A stretch of 64,000 nt of DNA, from the NCBI GenBank assembly GCA_033283265.1, contig JAWMQN010000001.1, positions 868,001 through 932,000 on the forward strand, in the 5' to 3' direction. The notes beneath the pieces are model-generated. The model did not search any database, was not told the origin of the DNA, and worked only from the letters and a program-made list of their open reading frames with translations. The stretch comes from Mangrovimicrobium sp033283265 (GTDB lineage: Bacteria; Pseudomonadota; Gammaproteobacteria; Pseudomonadales; Halieaceae). Positions within the stretch are counted from its first letter, which is position 1. The number at the start of each line of letters is the position of its first letter. This document shows positions 26,504-35,336 of the stretch, in pieces. Both the position numbers and the translations under genes were made by a program.

Positions 26504-27562
26504 TCAGGAATCGAGCTTTTTCTGCAGCGCGGCCAGCTGCTCCTGCATCGCCGCCAGCTGCGCCCGCAGCTGTGCTATCTCCTCCACCTCCGGGTCGGGC
26601 CGGGGCACGCGGCTGCGCTTGCTCAGGCGCCAGTCCTCGGGGAACAGGGCGTCGTTGTCCTTGACCGCGTTGTTGAGGCCCTTGTCGAAGGTGTCGTCGC
26701 CGAGCTCCAGCTCGTCGCCGTCGGTCTTGACCATCGGCAGCAGGGATTCCAGCCAGCCCGCCAGCACGCTGCCCATGTACTCGCCCTGGTTCTGCTTGAA
26801 CACCTCGAAGAAGGTCTTCTGCATCATCACCGTGTCGGTGGGACGGCTGCGCGAGCAGGCCAGCGCGTACTTGTGGGTCTCCGCTTCCAGCTCGGCCCGC
26901 GGCACCACGCTGTTGACGAAGTGACACTCGTACATCTCCTTGGCCGTGAACGGGCGGCCGGTGAACACCATCTCCTGGAACTTGCGCAGGCCCATCATCA
27001 GGGCCCACTGCCACATGCGCGCGGCCCAGCCGGCGTAGCGCCAGGCGGAGTGACCGAACAGGGTCTCGTCGGAGCAGACCACGAGGTCGGCGTCGGCGGC
27101 CTGGTAGAAGTGCCAGCCGTAGCAGTAGCCCTTGGCCTCGACGATGCTGATCTTCTTGAAATCCTGCAGGCTGCGCATGCCCGAGGCGGTGGTCGCGTAG
27201 TGGTGGACCAGGGTGGAGAGATAGCGGTAGGAATCCTTGGGCGGATATTTCACCCCGGATTCCTCGGGAATCTCGAACTCGTGCAGCAGGGAGGAGTCCT
27301 GGTTGCTGGAGAACAGCTCGGACTGCTCCGGCAGGTCGCCGCCGCTGCCGAAGTTGTCGCCGACACCGCGGATAACCAGCACCTTCACGTCGTCGTCGAC
27401 GTTGGCCTGCTGCACCAGCCTGGCGTAACGCTGGCGCGCGGCGATGGTCGGCGCGTTGAGGTGGCCGGGACGGTTCAGCGTAATGGTGGCGATCTTGGTC
27501 TTCGGGTCCTTCTCGTAAAGGATGATGTCTTCCGGTGGTGGACGCAGCAGGTCGTCACTCAT
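26504..27562 (-). CDS. Enoyl-CoA hydratase/isomerase family protein with C-terminal coiled coil
   Basis: A 352-residue crotonase-superfamily protein. The core is seen in IATITLNRPGHLNAPTIAAR (residues 24-43) and KVLVIRGVGDNFGSGGDLPE, the oxyanion-hole region. It is about 90 residues longer than typical enoyl-CoA hydratases: it has an insertion of about 40 residues after the GGDL motif and ends in a coiled coil (EEIAQLRAQLAAMQEQLAAL). It should act on a CoA thioester made by the adjacent synthetase; whether it hydrates, isomerises or cleaves cannot be told. AGGAGT precedes the ATG. Confidence 0.85.
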   Translation of the reverse strand: MSDDLLRPPPEDIILYEKDPKTKIATITLNRPGHLNAPTIAARQRYARLVQQANVDDDVKVLVIRGVGDNFGSGGDLPEQSELFSSNQDSSLLHEFEIPEESGVKYPPKDSYRYLSTLVHHYATTASGMRSLQDFKKISIVEAKGYCYGWHFYQAADADLVVCSDETLFGHSAWRYAGWAARMWQWALMMGLRKFQEMVFTGRPFTAKEMYECHFVNSVVPRAELEAETHKYALACSRSRPTDTVMMQKTFFEVFKQNQGEYMGSVLAGWLESLLPMVKTDGDELELGDDTFDKGLNNAVKDNDALFPEDWRLSKRSRVPRPDPEVEEIAQLRAQLAAMQEQLAALQKKLDS

Positions 27563-27604
27563 TGGGTGTCACTCCTGACATTGTTGTTGGGCAAAAGCGG
27601 GAAA

Positions 27605-29230
27605 TCACTCGGCGATGCGTGCGGCGATCATGGCGCCGATTTCCGCCAGTTTTATCTTCCCGGTGGAGGTGCGGGGAATGTCCGACTCGGCGATGAAGAC
27701 GATATTGCGCGGCACCTTGTAGCTGGAAATCTGCTGTTTCAGCGCCGCCTGCAGGGCGGCCTCGCTGGGCGTAGCGCCCTCCGCGGGCACCACCGCGGCG
27801 ACCACCCGCTGGCCGAACTCGGCGTCGTCGATGCCCGCGACCACGGGAATCGCCACCTCGGGCAGTTCGCGCATGGCCGCCTCCACCTCGAGGCGGGAGA
27901 CATTGGCCGAGCGGGTCTTGATCATGTCCCCGAGCCGGGCGATGAAGTAGAGGTAGCCGTCTTCGTCCTCGCGGCACAGGTCGCCGGTGGGGTAGAAGCC
28001 GTCGGCGGTGAAGACCTCCTCGCGCTCACGCTTGTAGAAGCCGCTCATCAGGCCGCCACCGCGCAGCAGCAATTCGCCCGCCTCGCCCACCGCCACTTCC
28101 GCACCCGTCTGCGGGTCGATCAGGCGGCGCTGGTAGCCGTTGACCGTGCGGCCGGAGGTGCCGGCCTTGTCTGCCGGCATGCGCGCATTGAGCGGTTCCG
28201 CGCTGTGCACGGCGAAGGTTTCGCTCATGCCCAGCGGGTTGACCCGCAGCGGCGGCGGAATCACCGCGCCGCTGGCCTCGCGGAATTCGCCGAGGCCGAT
28301 GATGCTGTCGACATCGACGCCGCGTTCCCGGGCGGCGTCGGTCAGTTTGGCCATCATGTCGCCCCAGCTGTTGACCCGGTTGACCCCGAGATCGACGATG
28401 GCGTCGACCATGTCCTCCAGCGCGGGCGATTGCGGGTAGACCAGGGTGGCGCCGACGCTCAGCGTTTCCAGCGCCATCACCAGGCCGCCGAGCCAGAACA
28501 CCGGCAGGGTCGGCATCATGCGGTCGTCGGCCTTGAGCAGGAAGGGTCTGGCCACCTCCGGCGGGTGGCAGGCCAGGGTGCGCTGGCTGTGCACCACCGC
28601 CTTCGGCGCCGAGGTGCTGCCGGAGGTGTAGACGATGACCGCGTCGTCGCTCGCCGCCACTTCGGTTTCCATCGCCGCCAGCAGCGAATCGGCCGGCGCG
28701 TCGGGCTGCTCCGCCAGGGCGAGCAGCTCCGCCACCGGCCGGGCCCAGCCCACGTCCGCCGCATCGTCAAACCACACCGCGCGCAGGTAGGGGGCGCTGT
28801 CGAGGCGCAGTGCGCCGGCATCGGCGCCCGCCAGTTCCGGCAGGGCCTCGGCCAGCTTGTCGGCGTAGTCGTGGTTGAGGAAGCGGCGTTTGGCGATCAG
28901 CAGCTGGGTGTCGCTGTGGCGCAGCATGTGGGCCAGCTCCCGCGGCGTGCACAGGGTGCTGACCAGGGAGACCAGCGCGCCGATGCGCATGCAGGCGAGG
29001 AAGGCGGTCATCCAGAAGATGCCATCGGAGGACAGCAGCGCGATGCGCGCGCCCTTCCCTGCACCGGCCTGCAGCAGGGCGCGGGCGAATACCGCCGAGC
29101 GCCGCTCGAGTTCTGCGTAGGTGACAGCGTCGTCGGCCATCACCACCGCCGGGTGGTCGCCACGGGTTGCCACCAGCCGGGAGAATACAGCGGGTAATGT
29201 TTTCAGTTGTGGCGTTGCACTCATGCTCAT
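27605..29230 (-). CDS. Acyl-CoA synthetase (AMP-binding, ANL superfamily)
   Basis: A 541-residue adenylating enzyme: AMP motif DAVIVYTSGSTSAPKAVVHS (about residue 195-214), YPTGDLCREDEDGYLYF (about 410-426), the A8 hinge ARLGDMIKTRSANVSRLEVE and the C-terminal catalytic lysine in TSTGKIKLAEIG. It activates a carboxylic acid as the CoA ester with ATP. The start at 29230 is chosen because GGGGAGCC lies just upstream. It is the second gene of the VOC-to-SDR operon and probably feeds the hydratase downstream. Confidence 0.92.
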   Translation of the reverse strand: MSMSATPQLKTLPAVFSRLVATRGDHPAVVMADDAVTYAELERRSAVFARALLQAGAGKGARIALLSSDGIFWMTAFLACMRIGALVSLVSTLCTPRELAHMLRHSDTQLLIAKRRFLNHDYADKLAEALPELAGADAGALRLDSAPYLRAVWFDDAADVGWARPVAELLALAEQPDAPADSLLAAMETEVAASDDAVIVYTSGSTSAPKAVVHSQRTLACHPPEVARPFLLKADDRMMPTLPVFWLGGLVMALETLSVGATLVYPQSPALEDMVDAIVDLGVNRVNSWGDMMAKLTDAARERGVDVDSIIGLGEFREASGAVIPPPLRVNPLGMSETFAVHSAEPLNARMPADKAGTSGRTVNGYQRRLIDPQTGAEVAVGEAGELLLRGGGLMSGFYKREREEVFTADGFYPTGDLCREDEDGYLYFIARLGDMIKTRSANVSRLEVEAAMRELPEVAIPVVAGIDDAEFGQRVVAAVVPAEGATPSEAALQAALKQQISSYKVPRNIVFIAESDIPRTSTGKIKLAEIGAMIAARIAE

Positions 29231-29243
29231 GCGGCTCCCCAAC

Positions 29244-29783
29244 TCAACCGAGGCGCCGCACCGGGTCGCTGCCATCCCAGTTGTCCGCCGCGTCGCGGAA
29301 AGCCTGGAACACGCCGTCGGCCACCGGGTTGGCATCCACCAGCTCGACCATGAAGCCGAGGCTGTCGCTGAGGTCCAGCCAGCAGGTGCGGAAGCCCATC
29401 ATCAGGCCGCTGAAGGCGACCTCGGCCCCGGCGTCGGTGTAAGCCTCGAGTTCCGCGTCGTAGTCGTCGCAGTACAGGGCCACGTGGTGGAAGCCGGTCT
29501 TCCCCGCCGGCACCAGCTCGCGGAACATCGAGGGCTCGTCATCCAGCTGGCAGATCAGCTCGATCTGGGTATCGCCCGACTGGCTGATCGCGGCGGTGAT
29601 ATTGAAGGGGGTCGACGAGGTCGGCTGGCCGCGGTACACGGCATTCTCGTAGCTCAGCCCGTCGAAGACGAAAAACGGGCCGATGCCCGCGCGCCGGGTC
29701 CAGTGCTCGATCGCCCTGTCGAGATCCGGCACCACCCAGGCCATCTGCATGAACTTGCGGTCGGGAAAGGGCTTCAGCTGCAT
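29244..29783 (-). CDS. VOC-family (glyoxalase/dioxygenase fold) protein
   Basis: A 179-residue vicinal oxygen chelate protein with two beta-alpha-beta-beta-beta modules: FMQMAWVVPDLDRAIEHW at the N terminus, IELICQLDDEP in the middle and GFHHVALYCDDYDAELEAY then LDLSDSLGFMVELVD in the second half. Glutamate and histidine at the usual metal positions suggest a metal enzyme such as an epimerase, lyase or dioxygenase. AGGAGA precedes the ATG at 29783. It is the first gene of the operon; the conserved motif at 29871-29897 lies about 90 bases upstream. Confidence 0.85.
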   Translation of the reverse strand: MQLKPFPDRKFMQMAWVVPDLDRAIEHWTRRAGIGPFFVFDGLSYENAVYRGQPTSSTPFNITAAISQSGDTQIELICQLDDEPSMFRELVPAGKTGFHHVALYCDDYDAELEAYTDAGAEVAFSGLMMGFRTCWLDLSDSLGFMVELVDANPVADGVFQAFRDAADNWDGSDPVRRLG

Positions 29784-29870
29784 CTCGGATTCTCCTGGCT
29801 GTCTGGCACGCGGGGACACCGACGCTGACTGGCCGGCCCGGGTTCAGTCTCCGCAATGCCGCTGTGGCAG

Positions 29871-29897
29871 TCTCGACAGAAGCTGTCGTTTTATCGA
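29871..29897. promoter_or_regulatory. Conserved catabolic promoter motif, copy A
   Basis: TCTCGACAGAAGCTG at 29871-29885 is followed after 8 bases by TCGA at 29894-29897. The same 15-mer with TCGA at the same spacing occurs at 41411-41437. Copy A also contains the inverted repeat CGACAG-AAG-CTGTCG. It lies upstream of the VOC-to-SDR operon. The two-part layout could suit an AraC-type regulator. Confidence 0.55.
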
Positions 29898-29918
29898 CTG
29901 CTGCCGTTGCCTCAAGGG

Positions 29919-30842
29919 CTACGACGCCGGGGTGAGCAGCTCGAGCAGGACCCGGTTGAACGCCTCCGCTCGTTCGTACATCACCCAGTGCCCCGCCCCT
30001 TCGATGACGCGGATGCGCAGCCCGGGGAAAAACTGGCGCAGTACCGCTTCCTGGGCGGGCGGGTTCGGGTGCGGCTGGTCCAGTTCCCCCCACACACTCT
30101 CGACCGGGAGCGTCAGCCTGGGCAGTACTTTCAGCAGCTTGTCCGGCAGCACCAGTTCGATCGGGTTGAAGCGCGCCTGGGTACCGACGCGAGCCTGGAT
30201 ATGCAGGGCGAGCTCATCGACGCTCCCGGCATGACTGAGCATCAACTGCAGCAGGTTGTGACGGTTGACCTCGCGGCGCCCCTCGAGGTCGAGGCCGCGC
30301 ACGCCGCGCAGCTCGATATCGCCCCTCGGGGTATCCAGCCCGCCGGTGCCGACCAGCACCAACCGGCGCACCAGCTCCGGGTAGTACGCAGCGAGATAGG
30401 CCGAGGCGACTCCGCCGAAGGAAAAACCCACCGCATCCAGTGGCAGCGAGGTGCCGACCAGTTCGACCAGTCCCTCGGCCAGCGCCGAGGAAATCACCTT
30501 GTGGGATGACTCCGCCGGCGGCGCCGATTCGCCGTAGCCGGGCAGGTCCACCGCCCACACTGTGTAGTGTTCGGCCAGCGCATCGATATTCAGCGCCCAG
30601 TGCAGCCAGGAGCCGCCGGCGCCGTGGGCGAGCAGCAGCGGCGGGCCGCTGCCCCAGCGGCGCCATACCATCGTGCCATCGCCGCAGGGCGTTTCGTGGC
30701 GGCTGGCGCGGGACTCCAGTGCCGTCAGCCAGGCCGCCGGATCACGCTGCGCGAGCTTTGCATCCACCGTCAATTGTCGTCCCCCGCTCGTTTCCGGGAC
30801 GAGTGTGGGGTCCGCTGCAAAGGCGGTCAATCCCGCGCGCAT
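29919..30842 (-). CDS. Alpha/beta hydrolase
   Basis: A 307-residue alpha/beta-fold hydrolase: oxyanion segment LLLAHGAGGSWLHWALNID (about residue 64), nucleophile elbow VGFSFGG with serine at about 140, and catalytic histidine in EGAGHWVMYERAEAFN near the C terminus. It is of the MhpC/lactonase-like size; a lactone, ester or C-C bond substrate is possible. The start is placed at ATG 30842; the frame extends upstream to 30983 but would run through the divergent promoter. It is transcribed away from the amidohydrolase gene. Confidence 0.85.
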   Translation of the reverse strand: MRAGLTAFAADPTLVPETSGGRQLTVDAKLAQRDPAAWLTALESRASRHETPCGDGTMVWRRWGSGPPLLLAHGAGGSWLHWALNIDALAEHYTVWAVDLPGYGESAPPAESSHKVISSALAEGLVELVGTSLPLDAVGFSFGGVASAYLAAYYPELVRRLVLVGTGGLDTPRGDIELRGVRGLDLEGRREVNRHNLLQLMLSHAGSVDELALHIQARVGTQARFNPIELVLPDKLLKVLPRLTLPVESVWGELDQPHPNPPAQEAVLRQFFPGLRIRVIEGAGHWVMYERAEAFNRVLLELLTPAS

Positions 30843-30945
30843 TAAACTGCGGTAACCGAGGCGCAATCTCCATACCTGCAGACGTATACTATCGAAATCG
30901 CCAATCGCCCCCGTGACATAATCGAAAAAACAGGAGGTAGGCTGC

Positions 30946-32226
30946 ATGGCAGGGACGGACAACACCGCTCTCAGGATCACCAATGCCCGGGTTTACGACG
31001 GCCGCAAGCTGCTGCCGGGCACCCCGTCGGTGACCGTCAGCGAGGGCCGCGTCAGCGCCGTCGGCGAGACGCCTGCGGTGGAGAGCCTGCGCACGATCGA
31101 CGCCGGCGGCATGACCCTGATGCCCGGCCTGATCAGCTGCCACCTGCACCCGGACTTCTACAAATTCTCCCTCGCCGAGGGGCTCTCCGGCCTGCCGCTG
31201 GGCAAGGAACTGCCGCCCGGTGTGCTGATGGCCATCGCCGTGCGCACCTGCGGCGTGCTGCTGGAGAGCGGCTTCACCGGCTACGTCGGCGCCTCCTGCG
31301 CTCACGACATCGACGCCCAGCTGAAGATCGCCATCGCCGAGGGCATCATGGACGGGCCGCGCATCCGCGCCTGCAGCCACCACATCGGCACCACCGCCAA
31401 CCTCAACGACAGCAGGAAGTGGTGGCAGCGCTACGACACCCCCGGTATCGACCTCTACGGCGACGGCCCCGAGGAACTGCGCAAGATGGTGCGCGAGGAA
31501 ATCCGCAAGGGCGCCGAGACCATCAAGATCTTCGCCAGCGCCGGGCACGGCTTCCCCGGCCGCACCGTGCGCAATATCTCCCGCGATGAAATCGCCGCCA
31601 TCGTCAACGCCGCCCACGAATCCGGTGCGCGGGTGCGCGCCCACGTCGCCGACAAGGCGATGATCCTCGAATGCCTGGAACTCGGCGTCGACATCATCGA
31701 CCACGGCGATGCGATGGACGACGAGATCATCGAGGCCATGCTCAAGCACGGCGCCTACTGGGTGCCGAGCCTGATCTACCCGAAACTGCTGCTGCAGATG
31801 GGCTGGGGCGAACCGGACGGCTCCACCCGGCACTACTACGACAGTGTGCGCGCGATATTGCCGCGGGCGCAGCAGGCCGGGGTAAAAATACTCATCGGCG
31901 ACGACTACAGCGGCGTATTCCGCGACGTGCTCGAGGACGACCCGCTGGATCACCAGGTCGGCTGTTACGGCCGCGAATTCGCCTACTACGCCGACATCGA
32001 CGGCCTCTCCAGCGAGGATGTCCTCGCCTGGGGCACCGCCACCGCCGGCGAACTGCTCAGCGGCCCCCAGGGCAAGGTCGGCGTGGTGGAGGCCGGCGCC
32101 CTGGCCGACCTGATCCTCGTCGACGGCAACCCGGTGGAGGACCCCGGCCTCCTCGCCCGGCCGCAAAGCTCGCTGAAAATGCTGCTGCGCGACGGGCGCG
32201 CGCTGATCGACCGGCTGCCCGCCTGA
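30946..32226 (+). CDS. Metal-dependent amidohydrolase family protein
   Basis: A 426-residue TIM-barrel hydrolase of the imidazolonepropionase-like group. Metal-site motifs visible are SCHLHPDFY (H66, H68), a central lysine region (EEIRKGAETIKIFAS), VRAHVADKAM (H233), IIDHGD (H253) and the late aspartate in ILIGDDYSG. It hydrolyses a C-N or C-O bond of a cyclic substrate; the family is too broad to name it. AGGAGGT precedes the ATG. It begins the plus-strand catabolic run and is divergent from the alpha/beta hydrolase, with TATACT at 30884-30889 as a possible -10 box. Confidence 0.87.
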   Translation: MAGTDNTALRITNARVYDGRKLLPGTPSVTVSEGRVSAVGETPAVESLRTIDAGGMTLMPGLISCHLHPDFYKFSLAEGLSGLPLGKELPPGVLMAIAVRTCGVLLESGFTGYVGASCAHDIDAQLKIAIAEGIMDGPRIRACSHHIGTTANLNDSRKWWQRYDTPGIDLYGDGPEELRKMVREEIRKGAETIKIFASAGHGFPGRTVRNISRDEIAAIVNAAHESGARVRAHVADKAMILECLELGVDIIDHGDAMDDEIIEAMLKHGAYWVPSLIYPKLLLQMGWGEPDGSTRHYYDSVRAILPRAQQAGVKILIGDDYSGVFRDVLEDDPLDHQVGCYGREFAYYADIDGLSSEDVLAWGTATAGELLSGPQGKVGVVEAGALADLILVDGNPVEDPGLLARPQSSLKMLLRDGRALIDRLPA

Positions 32227-32246
32227 CCCCGCAAGGACAATAACAA

Positions 32247-34826
32247 GTGATGTACGCAACCATGCCCGTGACGAAACCGCTTACCAGGGCCGGCCTGGCG
32301 CTCGCCCTGGCCGGCGCCCTGCTGCTCGGCGCCTGCAGCAAGCAGGCTGAAACCACCGCGACGGCGCCCGCTACAGCCATTGCCAGCGCCGCGCCCAGCC
32401 TGCCGCCGATAGCCGAGGGCACCCCCACCGACTGGCCGTCCTGGGGCCGCACCGGCGAGGAGAGCCACTACAGCCCGCTGGCCCAGGTCAGCCGCGACAA
32501 CGTCGGCCGGCTCGCCCCGGACTGGTACTTCGACCTGCCCCCGGGCAACACCATGACCGCGCCGGTGATGGCCGAGGGCAAGCTCTTCGTCACCAGCGGC
32601 CACTCCTTCATCCGCGCCCTCGACGCCGCCAGCGGCAAACTGCTCTGGGAGTACGACTCCAGATCCCGCGAGCAGTCCGGCCCGCGGCTGCGCTTCGGCT
32701 ACGGCGCCAAGGGCCTGGCCTACTGGAACCAGCGCGTTTTCATCGTCACCCAGGAGGGCCGGGTGATCGCGCTCGACGCCGCCACCGGCGAGCCGCTGTG
32801 GGAAAACCGCACCCTGCCGGAGGCGCCCGACGGCCGCTACGTCAACGGCGCGCCGCGGGTCTTCGACGGCAAGCTGGTGATCGGTCACGGCGGCGCCGAC
32901 ACCGCCCCGGTGCGCGGCTACGTCGACTGCTTCGACGCCATGAACGGGGAAAAACTCTGGCGCTTCTACACCGTGCCCGGGGACCCGGCGAAGGGCTTCG
33001 AGCAGGAGGCCATGCAAATGGCGGCGGCAACCTGGGGCGGCGAGTGGTGGAAGCACAGCGGCGGCGGCACCGTGTGGAACGCCATCAGCTACGACCCGGA
33101 ACTCAAGCAGTTCTACATCGGCACCGGCAACGGCTTTCCCTACAGCCACCTGCTGCGCAGCGAGGGCGAGGGCGACAACCTCTTCCTCAGCTCGGTCGTC
33201 GCCCTCGACGCCGACACCGGCGAGTACCGCTGGCACTACCAGAACTCGCCGGCGGAACAGACCGACTACAACTCCGCCATGGACATGACCCTGGCCACCC
33301 TGGAGATCGACGGCGAGCCGCGCAAGGTGCTGATGCAGGCGCCGAAGAACGGCTTTTTCTACGTGATCGACCGCACCAACGGCAAGCTGATTTCCGCCGA
33401 GCCCTTCTCCAGGGTGACCTGGGCGACCCATATCGACCTCGCGACCGGCCGCCCGGTGGAGGCCCCGGGCTTCCGCCAGACCGACAAGGCACCCTTCGAA
33501 CTGTGGCCCGGGGTCACCGGCGCCCACTCCTGGCAGCCCCAGTCCTACAGCCCGCGCACCGGCCTGGTCTACATCCCCGAGCTGCGCCGGGCCTCGATGA
33601 TCCACCACCCCGGGCCGGACACCCCGGTGCCCGAGGTCAGCATGGGCATCCACGGCGACATGAACCTCGACATCCCCGGCGCCCGCACCAGCTTCCTGAA
33701 AGCCTGGGACCCGGTAAAACAGGAGGCCCGCTGGGTCCTCCCCACCCCCGGCGACTGGCCCGGCGGCACCCTGGCGACGGCCGGCGACCTGGTCTTCCAG
33801 GGCACCATCGACGGCCGCTTCGTCGCCTACGACGGCGAGACCGGCGAGACCCTGTGGACTTTCGACGCGGGCGTGCCGGTGGTGGCGCCACCGATCAGTT
33901 ACGCTGTCGACGGGCGCCAGTACATCACTGTGCTCACCGGTAACGGCACCTCCGGCGGCGGCATCTTCGCCACCGGCATCCGCGATTTCCGCACCGACTA
34001 CCGCATGCCGCGCCGGGTACTGACCTTCTCCCTCGACGGTGCTGCGCAGGTGCCGCCCAACCCGCCCGCCCCGCTGCTGGAGGCGCCGGCGGACCCGGAT
34101 TACCAGCCAGATCAAGAACTGGCGCAACAGGGGGCAGTGCAATACATGATGGCCGGATGTATGGTGTGCCACGGCACCGACGCGGTTGCCGGCGGCACCG
34201 CCCCCGACCTGCGTATTTCCCCCATCGTACGCAGCCGCGACGTATTCCACGGCGTGGTGCGCGGCGGTGCCCTGGTAAGCAAGGGCATGCCCATGTTCGA
34301 CAACCTGGACGAGGAGCAGGCCGAGGCGATTCGCCAGTACCTGCGCGCCCTCGGCCAGGGCCTCGGCGCCAGCACAGGCGGCGGCAGCGCAGCAGACGAT
34401 AACGATGGGAGTGAAGGAGACGATCTATCCATGTCCGTGGAACAACAGAAAATCATCGTGACCGAATTCCTCGACCGCCTCGGCGCCCTGCAGATCGAAG
34501 CGGCCGGCGAGCACGTGGCGGAAGATGCGGTCATGCACTTCCCCTACCTGCCCGGGGACAACCTGTTCGAAGGCCGGCAGGCCATCATCGACCAGTTCAA
34601 CAAGACCCTGCCGGTGTTCTGGGACTACATGGAGTTCATACCGAAGGACTGGTATCCCGGCGCGGATGGTGAAGTGCTGATCGCCGAGTTCAGCAGCAAG
34701 GCGGTGAAGAAAGGCAATACCGGCACCTACGCCAACGAGTACATCGCCGTGTTCCGCTTCCGCGGTGACAAGCTCACCCTGATCCGCGAGTACTTCAACC
34801 CGTCACTCTTGCAGATAGACGGCTGA
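32247..34826 (+). CDS. PQQ-dependent quinohemoprotein dehydrogenase fused to a SnoaL-like domain
   Basis: An 859-residue lipoprotein (lipobox LLLGACSKQ, C30). Residues about 60-610 form a PQQ eight-bladed propeller with repeated DAxTGExLW blades (LDAASGKLLWEYD, LDAATGEPLWENR, YDGETGETLWTFD). Residues about 620-705 form a cytochrome c domain with C638-M-V-C641-H642. After an Asp/Gly/Ser linker, residues 729-859 form a SnoaL/NTF2-like domain. The dehydrogenase should oxidise an alcohol in the periplasm and pass electrons through heme c. The SnoaL part begins at an in-frame ATG (34431) preceded by AAGGAGA, so it may also be made as a separate 131-residue protein. Confidence 0.88.
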   Translation: MMYATMPVTKPLTRAGLALALAGALLLGACSKQAETTATAPATAIASAAPSLPPIAEGTPTDWPSWGRTGEESHYSPLAQVSRDNVGRLAPDWYFDLPPGNTMTAPVMAEGKLFVTSGHSFIRALDAASGKLLWEYDSRSREQSGPRLRFGYGAKGLAYWNQRVFIVTQEGRVIALDAATGEPLWENRTLPEAPDGRYVNGAPRVFDGKLVIGHGGADTAPVRGYVDCFDAMNGEKLWRFYTVPGDPAKGFEQEAMQMAAATWGGEWWKHSGGGTVWNAISYDPELKQFYIGTGNGFPYSHLLRSEGEGDNLFLSSVVALDADTGEYRWHYQNSPAEQTDYNSAMDMTLATLEIDGEPRKVLMQAPKNGFFYVIDRTNGKLISAEPFSRVTWATHIDLATGRPVEAPGFRQTDKAPFELWPGVTGAHSWQPQSYSPRTGLVYIPELRRASMIHHPGPDTPVPEVSMGIHGDMNLDIPGARTSFLKAWDPVKQEARWVLPTPGDWPGGTLATAGDLVFQGTIDGRFVAYDGETGETLWTFDAGVPVVAPPISYAVDGRQYITVLTGNGTSGGGIFATGIRDFRTDYRMPRRVLTFSLDGAAQVPPNPPAPLLEAPADPDYQPDQELAQQGAVQYMMAGCMVCHGTDAVAGGTAPDLRISPIVRSRDVFHGVVRGGALVSKGMPMFDNLDEEQAEAIRQYLRALGQGLGASTGGGSAADDNDGSEGDDLSMSVEQQKIIVTEFLDRLGALQIEAAGEHVAEDAVMHFPYLPGDNLFEGRQAIIDQFNKTLPVFWDYMEFIPKDWYPGADGEVLIAEFSSKAVKKGNTGTYANEYIAVFRFRGDKLTLIREYFNPSLLQIDG

Positions 34827-34862
34827 GCCGCCGCAGAGCGGGAGGCCTGACAGGAGACAGCA

Positions 34863-35336
34863 ATGACCAGTATAAAACTCAAGGTTAACGGCGCGCCGCA
34901 ACAGGTGGATGTCGACCCGGACACTCCCCTGCTCTGGGTCCTGCGCGACCACCTCGGCATGACCGGCACCAAGTTCGGCTGCGGCATCGCCCAGTGCGGT
35001 GCCTGCACCGTGCATATCAACGGCGCCGCCACCCGCTCCTGCATCATTCCCGCCGCCAGCGCCGACGGCCTGGACATCACCACCATCGAGGGCCTGTCGG
35101 AAAACGGCGACCACCCCCTGCAGGCACTCTGGTACGAGCTCAACGTGCCCCAGTGCGGCTACTGCCAGTCGGGCATCCTCATGGCCGCCGCCGGCCTGCT
35201 GGCGAGCAACAGCAATCCCAGCGATGCCGATATCGACGCCGCGGTCAGCAACATCTGCCGCTGCGGCACCTACCCGCGGGTGCGCGCGGCAATCCACCGG
35301 GCCGCGGCAGCGCTGCGCGCGGGAGGTGAGGCATGA
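34863..35336 (+). CDS. (2Fe-2S)-binding subunit of a molybdenum hydroxylase (IorA-like)
   Basis: A 157-residue small subunit of the isoquinoline 1-oxidoreductase type. It has the plant-type ferredoxin cluster GCGIAQCGACTVHINGAATR (about residues 40-59) and the second helical cluster domain with QCGYCQSGILMAAAGLL and NICRCGTYPRVRAA. It passes electrons from the molybdenum site to an external acceptor. AGGAGA precedes the ATG. It is coupled by an ATGA overlap to the large subunit. Confidence 0.93.
   Translation: MTSIKLKVNGAPQQVDVDPDTPLLWVLRDHLGMTGTKFGCGIAQCGACTVHINGAATRSCIIPAASADGLDITTIEGLSENGDHPLQALWYELNVPQCGYCQSGILMAAAGLLASNSNPSDADIDAAVSNICRCGTYPRVRAAIHRAAAALRAGGEA

Noticed and set aside
26366..29197. 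943-residue plus-strand open frame opposite the hydratase and synthetase genes
   Set aside because: A complement of codon-biased real genes; no start context and no domain.
31986..34250. 754-residue open frame on the minus strand opposite the PQQ dehydrogenase
   Set aside because: It mirrors the real gene in GC-rich DNA, has no recognisable domain and overlaps two well-supported genes completely.
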